Source: an uncultured Paracoccaceae bacterium (GTDB lineage: Bacteria > Pseudomonadota > Alphaproteobacteria > Rhodobacterales > Rhodobacteraceae). From it: a stretch of DNA of 64,000 bases. A program made the translations under genes and the position numbers. Within the stretch, counting starts at the first letter, position 1. Each line of letters opens with the position of its first letter. Location: positions 496,001-560,000 of the forward strand of contig CALSOO010000005.1 in the NCBI GenBank assembly GCA_943787985.1, written 5' to 3'. The notes under the pieces were generated by a model. It saw nothing but the letters and a program-made list of their open reading frames with translations, searched no databases and had not been told where the DNA came from. Below, piece after piece: positions 26,751 through 35,974 of the stretch.

Positions 26751-28004
26751 ATGTTCTCTGACACTCTTCTTACTGACGTTCGCGCCCGTTTCGCCCATGT
26801 GGACGCCTGCCCCTTTTCAGGACCACGGGTGTTTTTCGAGAACGCAGGCGGGGCGCTGACCCTGAACACAGTTGTGGACACATCCGCCAAGTTCGCCGCG
26901 ACCCCCGACAACCAAGGGCGCGACAATGCGGCGGCACATGCTTTGATGTCGATCATCAAACAGGCCAAAGCCGATATGGCGACGTTTTTTCACACCCGTG
27001 ACGGACAGTTTTTTGTGGGCGAAAGCGGGACTGAACTGACCTTCCGCCTCGTGCGCACTGCCGTGATGGGTGCGGCAAGCGGTGGATCGGTGATCGGCTC
27101 GACTGTGGAACATCCCGCGTCGCGCAGCGCCGCCAAACACTGGGCACAAGCGGCAGGCAAACCCTATATTTCGGTGCCCCACGATGACGCCACGGGGCTT
27201 GTCACCGCGGACGCCTACCGCGCCCATATGACGCCAGAGGTGCGGGTCGCCACGATTTTGCACACCTCGCCTGTCACAGGCATGGCCATTGACGTAGGCG
27301 CTATTGCTGCAACCATCCGAGAGATCGCGCCAGAGTGTTTCATCATTGTGGACGGCATCCAACACGCCAGCCACGGGCAGATCGACATCGCAGCCTACGG
27401 GATCGACGGCTACGTCGTCTCACCCTACAAGGTGTTTTCGCGCCACGGCTACGGCGTCGCATGGGCCTCCGACCGATTGTCCCGACTGCCTCTTGAGGCC
27501 TTGATCGACGGCCCGCTCGAGAACTGGGAGATGGGGACACGCGACACGGGTGCCTATGCGACCTTCAGTGATGTGGTGTCCTATTTCGACTGGTTGGGGG
27601 GTGAGGTGAGCGACGCCACCGATCAACGCACCCGCATCGAGGCGGCAGGGCGTGCGATCAAGGCCCATGAAAAATCCCTGACAGACGCGATGCTGTTCGG
27701 CACCGGCAACCTCAAAGGGTTGTCCGAACTGGAGGGCGTGGTGATCGTCGGCGGGGCGGACAACCCTGCGCGTGAAGGGCTTGTTTGTTTCGCGTGCGAA
27801 ACAGTTGCCGCCGACAAAATCGTGGGGCATTTGAACGCCAATGGCATCCGAACACACATCCGTAAGGCGGATCACTATTCGGGCAACATCCTGACGCCTC
27901 TTGGCTTGTCGGCGGCTGTGCGTGTTTCGATGTGCCACTATAATTCTATAGAAGACGTCACCGCATTCCTCGCGGCGATGAACGAATTGATCAGTGATGC
28001 TTGA
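26751..28004 (+). CDS. Class V PLP-dependent aminotransferase / cysteine desulfurase-like enzyme
   Basis: A 417-residue fold-type I PLP enzyme. FFENAGGALTLNTVV near residue 30 and the IIVDGIQHASHGQIDIAAYGIDGYVVSPYKVFSRHG block, with the Schiff-base Lys in SPYKVF, place it near cysteine desulfurase/selenocysteine lyase-like members. Substrate unknown; in this setting it could act on an amino acid released by the M20 or P1 hydrolases. Overlaps the next gene by 11 bp. Confidence 0.88.
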   Translation: MFSDTLLTDVRARFAHVDACPFSGPRVFFENAGGALTLNTVVDTSAKFAATPDNQGRDNAAAHALMSIIKQAKADMATFFHTRDGQFFVGESGTELTFRLVRTAVMGAASGGSVIGSTVEHPASRSAAKHWAQAAGKPYISVPHDDATGLVTADAYRAHMTPEVRVATILHTSPVTGMAIDVGAIAATIREIAPECFIIVDGIQHASHGQIDIAAYGIDGYVVSPYKVFSRHGYGVAWASDRLSRLPLEALIDGPLENWEMGTRDTGAYATFSDVVSYFDWLGGEVSDATDQRTRIEAAGRAIKAHEKSLTDAMLFGTGNLKGLSELEGVVIVGGADNPAREGLVCFACETVAADKIVGHLNANGIRTHIRKADHYSGNILTPLGLSAAVRVSMCHYNSIEDVTAFLAAMNELISDA

Positions 28005-29100
28005 TCGCGCGGGTCCGTTGCGGGGTCTGCGCGTGGTGGAAATGGCGGGGCTTGGCCCTGCTCCGTTTTGCGCGATGATGCTGGCGGATATGGGTGCCCA
28101 GGTCATCCGCATCGCCCGCCCCGGTCAAAAACCTCTGTTCGGTTTGGAGCAGAAACACAACCTGTATGACCGCTCCCGCCAGTCTTTGACGTTGGATCTG
28201 CGGGATGCGGGTGATCTGGAAAAAGCCAAAACGCTGATCAACAAAGCCGAAGTCCTGATCGAGGGGTATCGCCCCGGGGTGATGGAACGTTTGGGCCTTG
28301 GGCCAGATGTGTTTGACGCGACAAACCCCGCGCTGGTCTACGGACGGATGACGGGTTGGGGTCAAGATGGCCCGCTCAAAGACCGCGCAGGACATGATCT
28401 GAACTATATGGCGATTTCGGGCGCGCTATGGTCGATTGGCCCGGCAGACCGCCCGCCCCCGCCCCCGCAAAACATCATCGCGGACCTTGCAGGGGGCGGA
28501 ATGATGTTGCTGACGGGGGTTATGGCGGGCGTGATCAACGCGCGCACCACGGGGCAAGGGCAGGTCGTGGATGCCTGCATGTCGGACGGGGCCGCTTTGA
28601 TGATGGTGCTGCAATACGGGCTCAAGGCAGGGGGCGCATGGGACGATAGCGCGCGCGGTGGTAATGTGCTGAACGGCGGGGCCGCGTACTATCGCTGTTA
28701 CACCACGTCGGACGGCGGATATGTGGCGCTTGGCCCGATCGAGCCGCAGTTTTTTGCTCAATTGCTCGAAACCGTAGGGCTCGCGGATGATCCGCGTTTT
28801 GCCAATCAATACGGCCCTCAAGAGCACATGCACAGCGCGCTAGAGGCGCTGTTTGCCAGTAAATCCCGCGCCGCGTGGGACGCTATTCTGACACAGGTCG
28901 ATGCCTGCTTTGCCCCGGTGCTGAGCATGGAGGACGCGCCAAACCACCCCCACAACATCGCACGTGGCACATTCGTCGAGACGGACGGCGTGGTGCAACC
29001 CGCCCCTGTTCCCCGATTTTCCAAAACCCCCTCAGACCCGCCAACCCACGGGGATGCCGGAGATTTGAGCTACGACGACGCCCTCGCCGCATGGGCTTAG
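27994..29100 (+). CDS. CaiB/BaiF family CoA enzyme, alpha-methylacyl-CoA racemase-like
   Basis: A 368-residue family III CoA-transferase-fold protein. The segment RAGHDLNYMAISGAL carries the His, and GQGQVVDACMSDGAALMM the Asp, that act as the acid-base pair in alpha-methylacyl-CoA racemase, so racemisation of a 2-methyl (or 2-arylpropionyl-like) acyl-CoA is more likely than CoA transfer. Opening LRGLRVVEMAGLGPAPFCAMMLADMGA is typical. Overlaps the PLP enzyme gene by 11 bp. Confidence 0.9.
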   Translation: MMLDRAGPLRGLRVVEMAGLGPAPFCAMMLADMGAQVIRIARPGQKPLFGLEQKHNLYDRSRQSLTLDLRDAGDLEKAKTLINKAEVLIEGYRPGVMERLGLGPDVFDATNPALVYGRMTGWGQDGPLKDRAGHDLNYMAISGALWSIGPADRPPPPPQNIIADLAGGGMMLLTGVMAGVINARTTGQGQVVDACMSDGAALMMVLQYGLKAGGAWDDSARGGNVLNGGAAYYRCYTTSDGGYVALGPIEPQFFAQLLETVGLADDPRFANQYGPQEHMHSALEALFASKSRAAWDAILTQVDACFAPVLSMEDAPNHPHNIARGTFVETDGVVQPAPVPRFSKTPSDPPTHGDAGDLSYDDALAAWA

Positions 29101-29167
29101 GCGAATTCGCCCTTGATAGTGCAAAGGCGCCTCGCAATAGTGGAAGCAGACTTTTGAAAGGCGGCGC

Positions 29168-30442
29168 ATGACCACCCCCTTGATGACACGCATCCAGAAC
29201 AAGCGCGATGATCTGATCCAGCTGACGCAGGATTTGATCCGCATTCCGACGCTTAATCCGCCAGGTGAAAACTATCAGGCGATTTGTGATTTTCTGGACA
29301 AACGGCTGTCCGGACACGGGTTTGACACGCAACTGATCCGCGCCTTTGGCACACCCGGCGACAGTGACCGCTACCCGCGCTGGAACATTGTCGCGCGCCG
29401 CGACGGGGCGCACGCAGGGGACTGCGTACACTTCAACAGTCACACAGACGTGGTCGAAGTTGGTGCAGGTTGGACGTTTGACCCTTTTGGGGGAGAGATT
29501 TCTGACGGCAAAATCTACGGGCGCGGGGCGTGCGACATGAAAGGCGGGCTGGCCGCTTCGATCATCGCGGCTGAGGCGTTCATCCAGGAGCATCCCGATT
29601 TTCACGGTGCGGTCGAGATTTCCGGCACCGCGGATGAGGAATCAGGTGGGTATGGCGGGGTCGCTTATCTGGCCGAACACGGCTTTTTCAGCCCCGAAAA
29701 AGTGCAACATGTCATTATACCAGAACCCTTGAACAAGGATCGTATCTGCCTTGGGCATCGCGGCGGCTGGTGGGCCGAGATCGAAACCAAAGGCGAGATC
29801 GCCCACGGCTCCATGCCGTTTCTGGGGGATTGCGCCGTGCGCCACATGGGCGCGGTGATCCATGAATTCGAGGATAAGCTTTTCCCCGCCATGGCCGCGC
29901 GGCGCACCGATATGCCTGTGGTGCCTGAGGGGGCAAAATCCTCGACGATGAACATCAATTCGATCCACGGGGGCCAAAAAGAGCAGGACGACGACTTTAC
30001 CGGTTTGCCCGCCCATTGCGTGCCGGACAGTTGCCGGATCGTGATTGACCGGCGCTTTCTGGTCGAAGAACGGTTGGATCAAGTGCGCGACGAAGTGCGC
30101 GGATTGCTCGAAGGGTTGCGCGAAACGCGGCCCGATTTCGAGTATGAAATGACAGAACTGAACAGTGTTTTGCCCTCCATGACGGACAAAACCGCCCCCG
30201 TTGTCGAAACGGTGGCCCAAGCCATTCAGGATGTGATGGGCAAAGCGCCGCAATACGTCGCCTCCCCCGGAACGTATGATCAAAAGCACATTGACCGGAT
30301 TGGCAAACTCAAGAACTGCATCGCCTATGGCCCCGGCATTCTGGAGCTGGCGCATAAACCCGATGAATATATCGGGATTGATGATATGCTCGACAGCGCA
30401 AAGGTGATGGGCGCCAGCCTGGAAACGCTTCTTTTAAAGTAG
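29168..30442 (+). CDS. M20-family metallo-amidohydrolase (ArgE/DapE type)
   Basis: A 424-residue zinc peptidase of the acetylornithine deacetylase/succinyl-diaminopimelate desuccinylase group. Metal and catalytic motifs: HFNSHTDVVEVG (HxD), GRGACDMKGG with the bridging Asp, ADEESGGYGG with the Glu pair. An internal dimerisation domain is present. Probably removes an acyl group or amino acid from an imported compound. Lies 67 bp after the CoA enzyme with GAAAGGCGG as ribosome site. Confidence 0.92.
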   Translation: MTTPLMTRIQNKRDDLIQLTQDLIRIPTLNPPGENYQAICDFLDKRLSGHGFDTQLIRAFGTPGDSDRYPRWNIVARRDGAHAGDCVHFNSHTDVVEVGAGWTFDPFGGEISDGKIYGRGACDMKGGLAASIIAAEAFIQEHPDFHGAVEISGTADEESGGYGGVAYLAEHGFFSPEKVQHVIIPEPLNKDRICLGHRGGWWAEIETKGEIAHGSMPFLGDCAVRHMGAVIHEFEDKLFPAMAARRTDMPVVPEGAKSSTMNINSIHGGQKEQDDDFTGLPAHCVPDSCRIVIDRRFLVEERLDQVRDEVRGLLEGLRETRPDFEYEMTELNSVLPSMTDKTAPVVETVAQAIQDVMGKAPQYVASPGTYDQKHIDRIGKLKNCIAYGPGILELAHKPDEYIGIDDMLDSAKVMGASLETLLLK

Positions 30443-30464
30443 TCACAGCCGTGTTCACAAAAAG

Positions 30465-30494
30465 TTGACAGCACGTGAGGGTTGTGTCTACACT
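30465..30494 (+). promoter_or_regulatory. Sigma-70-like promoter of the Cys-rich protein gene
   Basis: TTGACA (30465-30470) and TACACT (30489-30494) are separated by 18 bp, the best sigma-70-type promoter I see in this part. It is followed by a short CGGGA/TCCCG stem with a T-rich tail (about 30500-30538) in the untranslated leader, which may be an attenuator or the end of the M20 message. Confidence 0.5.
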
Positions 30495-30565
30495 ACCCGA
30501 GCGGGAAAAAATTATCTCCCGTTTCTATTATTTTTAAAACTGAATTTTTTTCAAAGGTATACAAA

Positions 30566-30931
30566 ATGTTGAAACTCAACACGTTCAAAACCACGATCCT
30601 TGCTGGCACATTCGCATTTGGCTTTGCCGCCCAAGCCTCCGCAAATGGCTGCCAAGATGCCTGTACAGCGGTCGAAGCTACTGGTCAAGTTGCCTGCGTT
30701 ATAGCCATCTTTGACGAGCCAGAGTGCTCTATCGCGGTGGCCGCCGCATATGCAGCCTGTACCGCAGCCTGCCTTGCGACCAACGACGTCTCAGCGGTCG
30801 AAGTTGAGGGTGGTGCACCAGCCCGCACTAAACTTGTGTCCCAATCGATCCTGAATTCTGACTTGTGCAACGGTAAATTGACCGCCGCACAGCCAGAAAA
30901 AGCGGCAGCATTCTGCAGCATGTTTAAGTAA
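30566..30931 (+). CDS. Small secreted cysteine-rich protein
   Basis: A 121-residue protein starting at ATG 30566 (AAGG upstream). A clear Sec signal peptide (TFKTTILAGTFAFGFAAQASA) is followed by a mature part with Cys in CQDAC, VACVIA, PECS, YAACTAAC, DLCNG and AFCSMF, nine in all, suggesting disulfide bonds in the periplasm or outside. Not a recognised family. Lower GC than its neighbours, its own promoter, and a hairpin after it mark it as an independent unit between M20 and the ABC importer. Confidence 0.7.
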   Translation: MLKLNTFKTTILAGTFAFGFAAQASANGCQDACTAVEATGQVACVIAIFDEPECSIAVAAAYAACTAACLATNDVSAVEVEGGAPARTKLVSQSILNSDLCNGKLTAAQPEKAAAFCSMFK

Positions 30932-30953
30932 ACAAATCGCTTAACTGAAAACG

Positions 30954-30986
30954 CCGTATGCAAGACCCGATTGGTTTTGCGTACGG
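30954..30986 (+). terminator. Stem-loop after the Cys-rich protein gene
   Basis: CCGTATGCAA pairs with TTGCGTACGG over 10 bp (one T-G pair) with a loop of about 13 bases. No T-run follows, so it may be a mRNA 3'-end stabiliser or a Rho-assisted end rather than a strict intrinsic terminator. Confidence 0.5.
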
Positions 30987-31096
30987 ACCTACCCCCTCCC
31001 CAAATCATCAATAAAATCCACGAAAAACCCTATTGCTGGTGTTTTTCACAATGTTTGGTTACCCTCAGAAAAGGACCTCACATTAGGGATATATCC

Positions 31097-32575
31097 ATGC
31101 TCCATATTCGTTCGCTTCTTCTTGGCGCTGCTACAGCCGCGTTGCTGGCAGGCGCCAGTTATGCAAAAGACGACATCACTGTCGCTTTGCAACTTGAGCC
31201 ACCGCATCTTGATCCGACATCCGCCGCAGCCGGCGCGATTGACAGCGTTCTGTATTCCAACGTGTTTGAGGGTCTGATGCGCTTTATGGGCGACGGATCT
31301 GTGGTGGGCGGTTTGGCAAAAAGCTGGGATATTTCGGATGACGGGTTGGTCTATACCTTTATCTTGCATGACAATGTGTTGTTCCACGACGGCACAACGA
31401 TGGACGCAGAGGACGTTCAGTTTTCACTGAACCGCGCGCGCGCCGATGACAGCGTGAATGCGCAAAAGGCGTTGTTCGCAGGAATCACAGACGTCAGCGC
31501 CCTTGATGCGGCGACGGTTGTTGTGACATTGGCCGAACCCAACGGTAATTTCCTGTTCAATCTGGCGTGGGGTGATGCGGTTATCGTGGCTCCTGAATCC
31601 ATCGAGACCATCAAACAGACCCCCATCGGAACAGGCGCCTTCAAGTTTGTGAACTGGGTCCAAGGTGACAAGATCGAACTGGTGCGCAACGAGGACTATT
31701 GGGGTGCGGCCCCTGCGTTGGAAAAAGCGACGTTCAAATTCATCTCTGATCCAACAGCAGCCTTTGCGGCTGTGATGGCCGAAGACGTGGATGTGTTCAG
31801 CGGCTTTCCGGCTCCTGAAAACCTGCCCCAGTTTGAAGCAGACCCGCGTTTCCAAGTGCTGGTTGGCTCGACCGAAGGCGAAACAATCCTGTCCACGAAC
31901 AACAAGATGCCCCCCTTTGACAATCCGCTGGTGCGTCAGGCTCTGGCCCACGCCATCGACCGTCAGGCCATCGTGGACGGTGCAATGTTTGGCTACGGCA
32001 CCCCGATTGGCACGCATTTCGCGCCGCACAATCCCGCCTATGTCGATCTGAAAGCGGGCAGTGCGTATGACCCCGAAAAAGCCAAAGCGCTTTTGGCCGA
32101 AGCAGGCTTTGCCGACGGTTTCGAGACAACACTGCACTTGCCGCCCCCTTCCTACGCGCGGCGCGGCGGTGAGATCATCGCGGCCCAACTGGCCGAGGTC
32201 GGGATCAAGGCCGAGATCACCAACGTCGAGTGGGCGCAGTGGTTGGAAACCGTGTTCCGTGGCAAGAATTTTGGCCTTACAATTGTCTCGCACACAGAGC
32301 CGATGGACATCAACATCTACGCCAACCCTGAATATTACTTCCAATACGACAACCCGAAGTTTCAGGAGCTGATGACAACCTTGAACGCGACCACAGATCC
32401 CGATGCGCGTACCGCATTGATGGGTGACGCGCAAAAGATGATCTCGGGCGACTATGTGAACGGGTATCTGTTCCAGCTTGCTGCCTTGTCTGTGGCCAAA
32501 GCCGGTGTGCAGGGTCTTTGGACCAACGCCCCGACCCAAGCCACAGACCTGACCGGCGTCAGCTGGGCTGACTGA
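31097..32575 (+). CDS. Peptide/nickel-type ABC transporter substrate-binding protein
   Basis: A 492-residue solute-binding protein family 5 member (DppA/OppA type). Signal peptide LLLGAATAALLAGASYA; mature part begins DDITVALQLEPPHLDPTSA, then VFEGLMRFMGDGSVVGGLAKSWDISDDGLVYTFILHDNVLFHDGTTMDAEDVQFSL, the family signature. ATG at 31097 is chosen because it begins the signal peptide; an upstream frame to 30971 is not coding-like. Its permeases and ATPase are encoded from 34215, past a cupin and an inverted deacetylase gene. Confidence 0.93.
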   Translation: MLHIRSLLLGAATAALLAGASYAKDDITVALQLEPPHLDPTSAAAGAIDSVLYSNVFEGLMRFMGDGSVVGGLAKSWDISDDGLVYTFILHDNVLFHDGTTMDAEDVQFSLNRARADDSVNAQKALFAGITDVSALDAATVVVTLAEPNGNFLFNLAWGDAVIVAPESIETIKQTPIGTGAFKFVNWVQGDKIELVRNEDYWGAAPALEKATFKFISDPTAAFAAVMAEDVDVFSGFPAPENLPQFEADPRFQVLVGSTEGETILSTNNKMPPFDNPLVRQALAHAIDRQAIVDGAMFGYGTPIGTHFAPHNPAYVDLKAGSAYDPEKAKALLAEAGFADGFETTLHLPPPSYARRGGEIIAAQLAEVGIKAEITNVEWAQWLETVFRGKNFGLTIVSHTEPMDINIYANPEYYFQYDNPKFQELMTTLNATTDPDARTALMGDAQKMISGDYVNGYLFQLAALSVAKAGVQGLWTNAPTQATDLTGVSWAD

Positions 32576-32630
32576 ACCAAATGCGGGCGGGGGTGACCCC
32601 GCCTGCTCTCAATTCTCAAAAGGCAGGTTC

Positions 32631-33047
32631 ATGGACGTTATCCCCGCAGGCACGCGCCCCACCACACGCGCGACCCCCGATTATTTCACTGGCACTGTCT
32701 GGATGGATCCCGTCATCGGATCAAACCCGCCTGCACGCTTGAACGCCTTGGTGGTCAGTTTTGAACCCGCCGCACGCACCGCGTGGCACACCCATCCGTT
32801 GGGCCAGACCCTTTATGTGATGTCGGGCACAGGCCGCGTGTGTTTGCGCGGAGAAGCCCCGCAAGTGATCCGCGCAGGCGACACTGTCTGGATCCCACCG
32901 GGCGAAGAGCACTGGCACGGCGCGGGCCCTGACACGGGCATGGTGCACATGGCGATGCAAGAGGCCCAGGACGGATCTGCCGCGGACTGGCTGGAACACG
33001 TAAGCGACGCGGATTTTGCGGTAGCCCCACAGGTGAGCGGCCCCTGA
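32631..33047 (+). CDS. Cupin-domain protein
   Basis: A 138-residue single cupin. Motif 1 TAWHTHPLGQTLYVMSGTGRV and motif 2 WIPPGEEHWHGAGPDTGMVHMAM give the His and Glu metal ligands. Resembles the small cupins annotated as (R)-mandelonitrile lyase-like, but the reaction here is unknown. Placed 55 bp after the binding-protein gene, probably co-transcribed. Confidence 0.85.
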   Translation: MDVIPAGTRPTTRATPDYFTGTVWMDPVIGSNPPARLNALVVSFEPAARTAWHTHPLGQTLYVMSGTGRVCLRGEAPQVIRAGDTVWIPPGEEHWHGAGPDTGMVHMAMQEAQDGSAADWLEHVSDADFAVAPQVSGP

Positions 33048-33049
33048 GG

Positions 33050-34159
33050 TTAGCCCCCCAGCAACGTATTGATCCGGGCGCTGATATCGGCGCGCATGAC
33101 CCCCGATCGTGGTGCATCGTGCAGGGTTGTGAACCAATGCTCCGGCGGGTTGCGGCCACGGCTGTTGCCGTCGAAACGCAGCGCGCGCAGAATATCCTGA
33201 GCGGCATCCGGCAGCACGTCAGGTGCGTCAAAGCCGTTTAGAACGCCCCAAATTCCTGTCCAACACCGCCCCACGGACCACGGATTATAGCCTCCGCCCC
33301 CAAGCACCAAAAGCCGCGGCGACGCCCCCATCAACGCCGACACCACATCGCGGTGCGCGCCGTTTGACAGGCACAAGCGCGATTGGGGGTCTTCCTCAAT
33401 CGCGTCGGAGCCGCATTGGATCACCAATGCATCAGGGGCGAAATCGGTCACCAGCGGCGCGATCACTTCATCGCGGATCAGGCCCATTTCACTGTCGTTC
33501 AAGCCCGCAGGCACGGCCAGATTATACGTCTGTCGTTCTGCGTCCCCTGCCGTGTGTCCGGTGCGCGGCCAGCGTCCTTCTTCGTGCACCGAGATCATTA
33601 AACACTCCGGATCCTCCCCGAACGCATGTTCGACCCCGTCAGGATGATGCGCGTCAATATCCACATAAGCCACGCGCGCCGCCCCGTGATAGCGCAGGGA
33701 CAAGAGCGCCAGAACCGGATCGTTCAGATAGCAGAACCCGTTGGCACGGTTGGGAAATCCGTGGTGCGTGCCCCCTGCAGGATGATGCACGATACCGCCC
33801 TGCGCCAGCAATTCACCCGCCAATAGCGCGCCACCCGCAGCCGTGGCAGGGCGACGGTACATCTCTGGGAATACAGGATTGGACGGGGTGCCAAGCCCAT
33901 AGATTTCGCGCACGGCATCGCTCACGGTTTGGGTGGTTTCGGCGGCAAGCAAGGCAGCCACGTAATCCGGATCATGCCACACATGCAGCGCGGATGGTTT
34001 GGCGCGAGGGCTGGGCACGTAGACATCATGCGGCAACCAGCCCAAAGCGCGGCTCAGGTCCATGACCGTGGACACCCGAGGGACGCGCAACGGATGCCAC
34101 GCGCCATAGGTCGAGCCGCGATAAATCTCGGAGCCGATGAAAAGAGGGCGTTTTTCCAT
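33050..34159 (-). CDS. Histone deacetylase-fold (AcuC/acetylpolyamine amidohydrolase type) hydrolase
   Basis: A 369-residue zinc deacetylase with all active-site residues: His pair 132-133 in GGTHHGF, metal ligands Asp169 and His171 in VDIDAHHPDG and Asp257 in CGSDAIEEDP, and catalytic Tyr291 in GGGGYNPW. Bacterial members remove acetyl groups from small amines or proteins. It is inverted between the two parts of the ABC transporter operon, ends 3 bp from the cupin, and starts 55 bp from the permease gene, so it has its own promoter. Confidence 0.92.
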   Translation of the reverse strand: MEKRPLFIGSEIYRGSTYGAWHPLRVPRVSTVMDLSRALGWLPHDVYVPSPRAKPSALHVWHDPDYVAALLAAETTQTVSDAVREIYGLGTPSNPVFPEMYRRPATAAGGALLAGELLAQGGIVHHPAGGTHHGFPNRANGFCYLNDPVLALLSLRYHGAARVAYVDIDAHHPDGVEHAFGEDPECLMISVHEEGRWPRTGHTAGDAERQTYNLAVPAGLNDSEMGLIRDEVIAPLVTDFAPDALVIQCGSDAIEEDPQSRLCLSNGAHRDVVSALMGASPRLLVLGGGGYNPWSVGRCWTGIWGVLNGFDAPDVLPDAAQDILRALRFDGNSRGRNPPEHWFTTLHDAPRSGVMRADISARINTLLGG

Positions 34160-34214
34160 GGCTCATACAGCTAAACCGTTTGCGCCTCGCCGCAACCCCA
34201 CCTAGCCTCTGGAT

Positions 34215-35162
34215 ATGCTGCGCTATACCCTCAAACGCCTTTTGTCGCTGATGATCAGCCTTGCCGTTGCATCGGTGCTGATTTTCTTTGTGATCGAGGT
34301 CGCCCCTGGCGATCCTGCGTCCTTTATGCTGGGCATCAATGCGCAGCCTGACACGGTGGCGGCCCTGCGCGCGGAACTGGGCCTTGATGTGTCAAAATGG
34401 CAGCGGTACGTGGCGTGGGTTCAGGGCATGCTGGTCGGGGATTTTGGCACCTCCTACACCTACCGCACTCCTGTGGCGCAAATGGTCAGTGACCGTTTGT
34501 GGGTGTCGCTGCCCCTGACGCTTTATGCACTGGCGCTGTCGACGTTCATCGCGTTTCCCGCGGGCATGTACGCCGCCGCACGCCGTGGGCGCGCGGGCGA
34601 TGTGACTGTGATGGGCGCGACGCAACTGGGGGTCGCTATCCCGAATTTCTGGTTTGCCATGATGCTGGTGCTGGTCTTTGCAATCAACTTGCGCTGGTTC
34701 TCTGCTGGCGGGTTTGCGGGCTGGGACAAAGGGCTGGGGGCGGGGGTGTGGTCGCTCACCTTGCCGGCCATCGCGTTGGCTCTGCCCCAAGCCGCAATTC
34801 TGGCGCGCGTCATGCGCAGCGCCTTGTTGGATGTGCTGAACGAAGACTATATGCGCACCGCGCGCGCCAAAGGGTTAACGCGTGCCCAGACCATCTGGCG
34901 GCACGGGTTGCGCAATGCGTTGATTCCGGTGCTGACAATCATTGGCTTGCAGTTCTCGTTCTTGCTGGCGGGGTCGATCATCATCGAACAGGTGTTTTAC
35001 CTCCCCGGCCTTGGGCGGTTGGTGTTCCAAGCCATTTCAGCACGGGATTTGATCGTGGTGGAAAGCGTGGTGATGTTGCTGGTCTTTGCGGTGATCGTGG
35101 TGAATTTTGCCGTGGATCTGGCCTATGCCGCTGTTGATCCCAGATTGAGGGCGCGCACATGA
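34215..35162 (+). CDS. Peptide-type ABC transporter permease (DppB family)
   Basis: A 315-residue permease with about six membrane spans. MLRYTLKRLLSLMISLAVASVLIFFVIEVAPGDPA N-terminus is DppB-like, and the EAA loop DYMRTARAKGLTRAQTIWRHGLRNALIPVLT contacts the ATPase. Overlaps the next permease by 4 bp. Confidence 0.94.
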   Translation: MLRYTLKRLLSLMISLAVASVLIFFVIEVAPGDPASFMLGINAQPDTVAALRAELGLDVSKWQRYVAWVQGMLVGDFGTSYTYRTPVAQMVSDRLWVSLPLTLYALALSTFIAFPAGMYAAARRGRAGDVTVMGATQLGVAIPNFWFAMMLVLVFAINLRWFSAGGFAGWDKGLGAGVWSLTLPAIALALPQAAILARVMRSALLDVLNEDYMRTARAKGLTRAQTIWRHGLRNALIPVLTIIGLQFSFLLAGSIIIEQVFYLPGLGRLVFQAISARDLIVVESVVMLLVFAVIVVNFAVDLAYAAVDPRLRART

Positions 35163-35974
35163 ACCGCAATCTGATCATCGGCGGCACCCTGTCTTTGATC
35201 GCTGTGATGGCGGCGCTGGTGTCCTTTGTGTGGACGCCTTTCGATCACGCCTCCATGAACATTCCCGAAAAGTTGCAGACCCCCAATTTGGTGAACTGGT
35301 TTGGCACGGACCACTTCGGGCGTGACATGTTCAGCATGATAATGGTGGGCGCGCGCACCTCGATTGCGGTGGCATTTGTGGCGGTGGGCATTGGCATGGG
35401 GCTGGGCATTCCGCTGGGGCTTTGGGCGGCGGCGCGCAAAGGCGCGTGGATTGACGAACTGATCATGCGCGCCAACGATCTGATTTTCGCCTTTCCCTCG
35501 CTGGTGATCGCGATCCTGATCACGGCGATCTTCGGGGCGGGGGCAGTGAATGCGATCATCGCCATCGGCATCTTTAACATCCCCGTTTTCGCACGGGTTG
35601 TGCGCGGCGCCGCGATGCCCCTTTGGGAACGGGAATTTATCCTTGCCGCCCGCGTGGCTGGCAAAAACGCGGCGCGCATTTCAGTGGAACATATCCTGCC
35701 CAACGTGATGAACCTGTTGATTGTGCAAGCGACGATCCAATTCTCGCTGGGGATCCTTGCCGAAGCGGCCCTCAGCTACGTCGGCCTGGGTGCGCAACCC
35801 CCGACACCCAGTTGGGGGCGCATGCTGGCGGATGCGCAGACCCTTGTCAGCATCGCCCCGCACATGGCGCTGATCCCCGGATTTGCGATCATCATCACCG
35901 TGTTGGGGCTGAACCTGATGGGCGACGGGCTGCGGGATCACCTGAATCCCCGCCTTAGGGTGGCCCGCACATGA
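35159..35974 (+). CDS. Peptide-type ABC transporter permease (DppC family)
   Basis: A 271-residue permease with about six membrane spans, TDHFGRDMFSMIMVGARTS near the start and the EAA loop EREFILAARVAGKNAARISVEHILPNVMN. Pairs with the DppB-type protein. 4-bp overlaps on both sides show a coupled B-C-ATPase unit. Confidence 0.94.
   Translation: MNRNLIIGGTLSLIAVMAALVSFVWTPFDHASMNIPEKLQTPNLVNWFGTDHFGRDMFSMIMVGARTSIAVAFVAVGIGMGLGIPLGLWAAARKGAWIDELIMRANDLIFAFPSLVIAILITAIFGAGAVNAIIAIGIFNIPVFARVVRGAAMPLWEREFILAARVAGKNAARISVEHILPNVMNLLIVQATIQFSLGILAEAALSYVGLGAQPPTPSWGRMLADAQTLVSIAPHMALIPGFAIIITVLGLNLMGDGLRDHLNPRLRVART

Noticed and set aside
30971-31096. Upstream extension of the ABC binding protein
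   Set aside because: It would place 42 odd residues before a textbook signal peptide and cover a hairpin; the ATG at 31097 is better.
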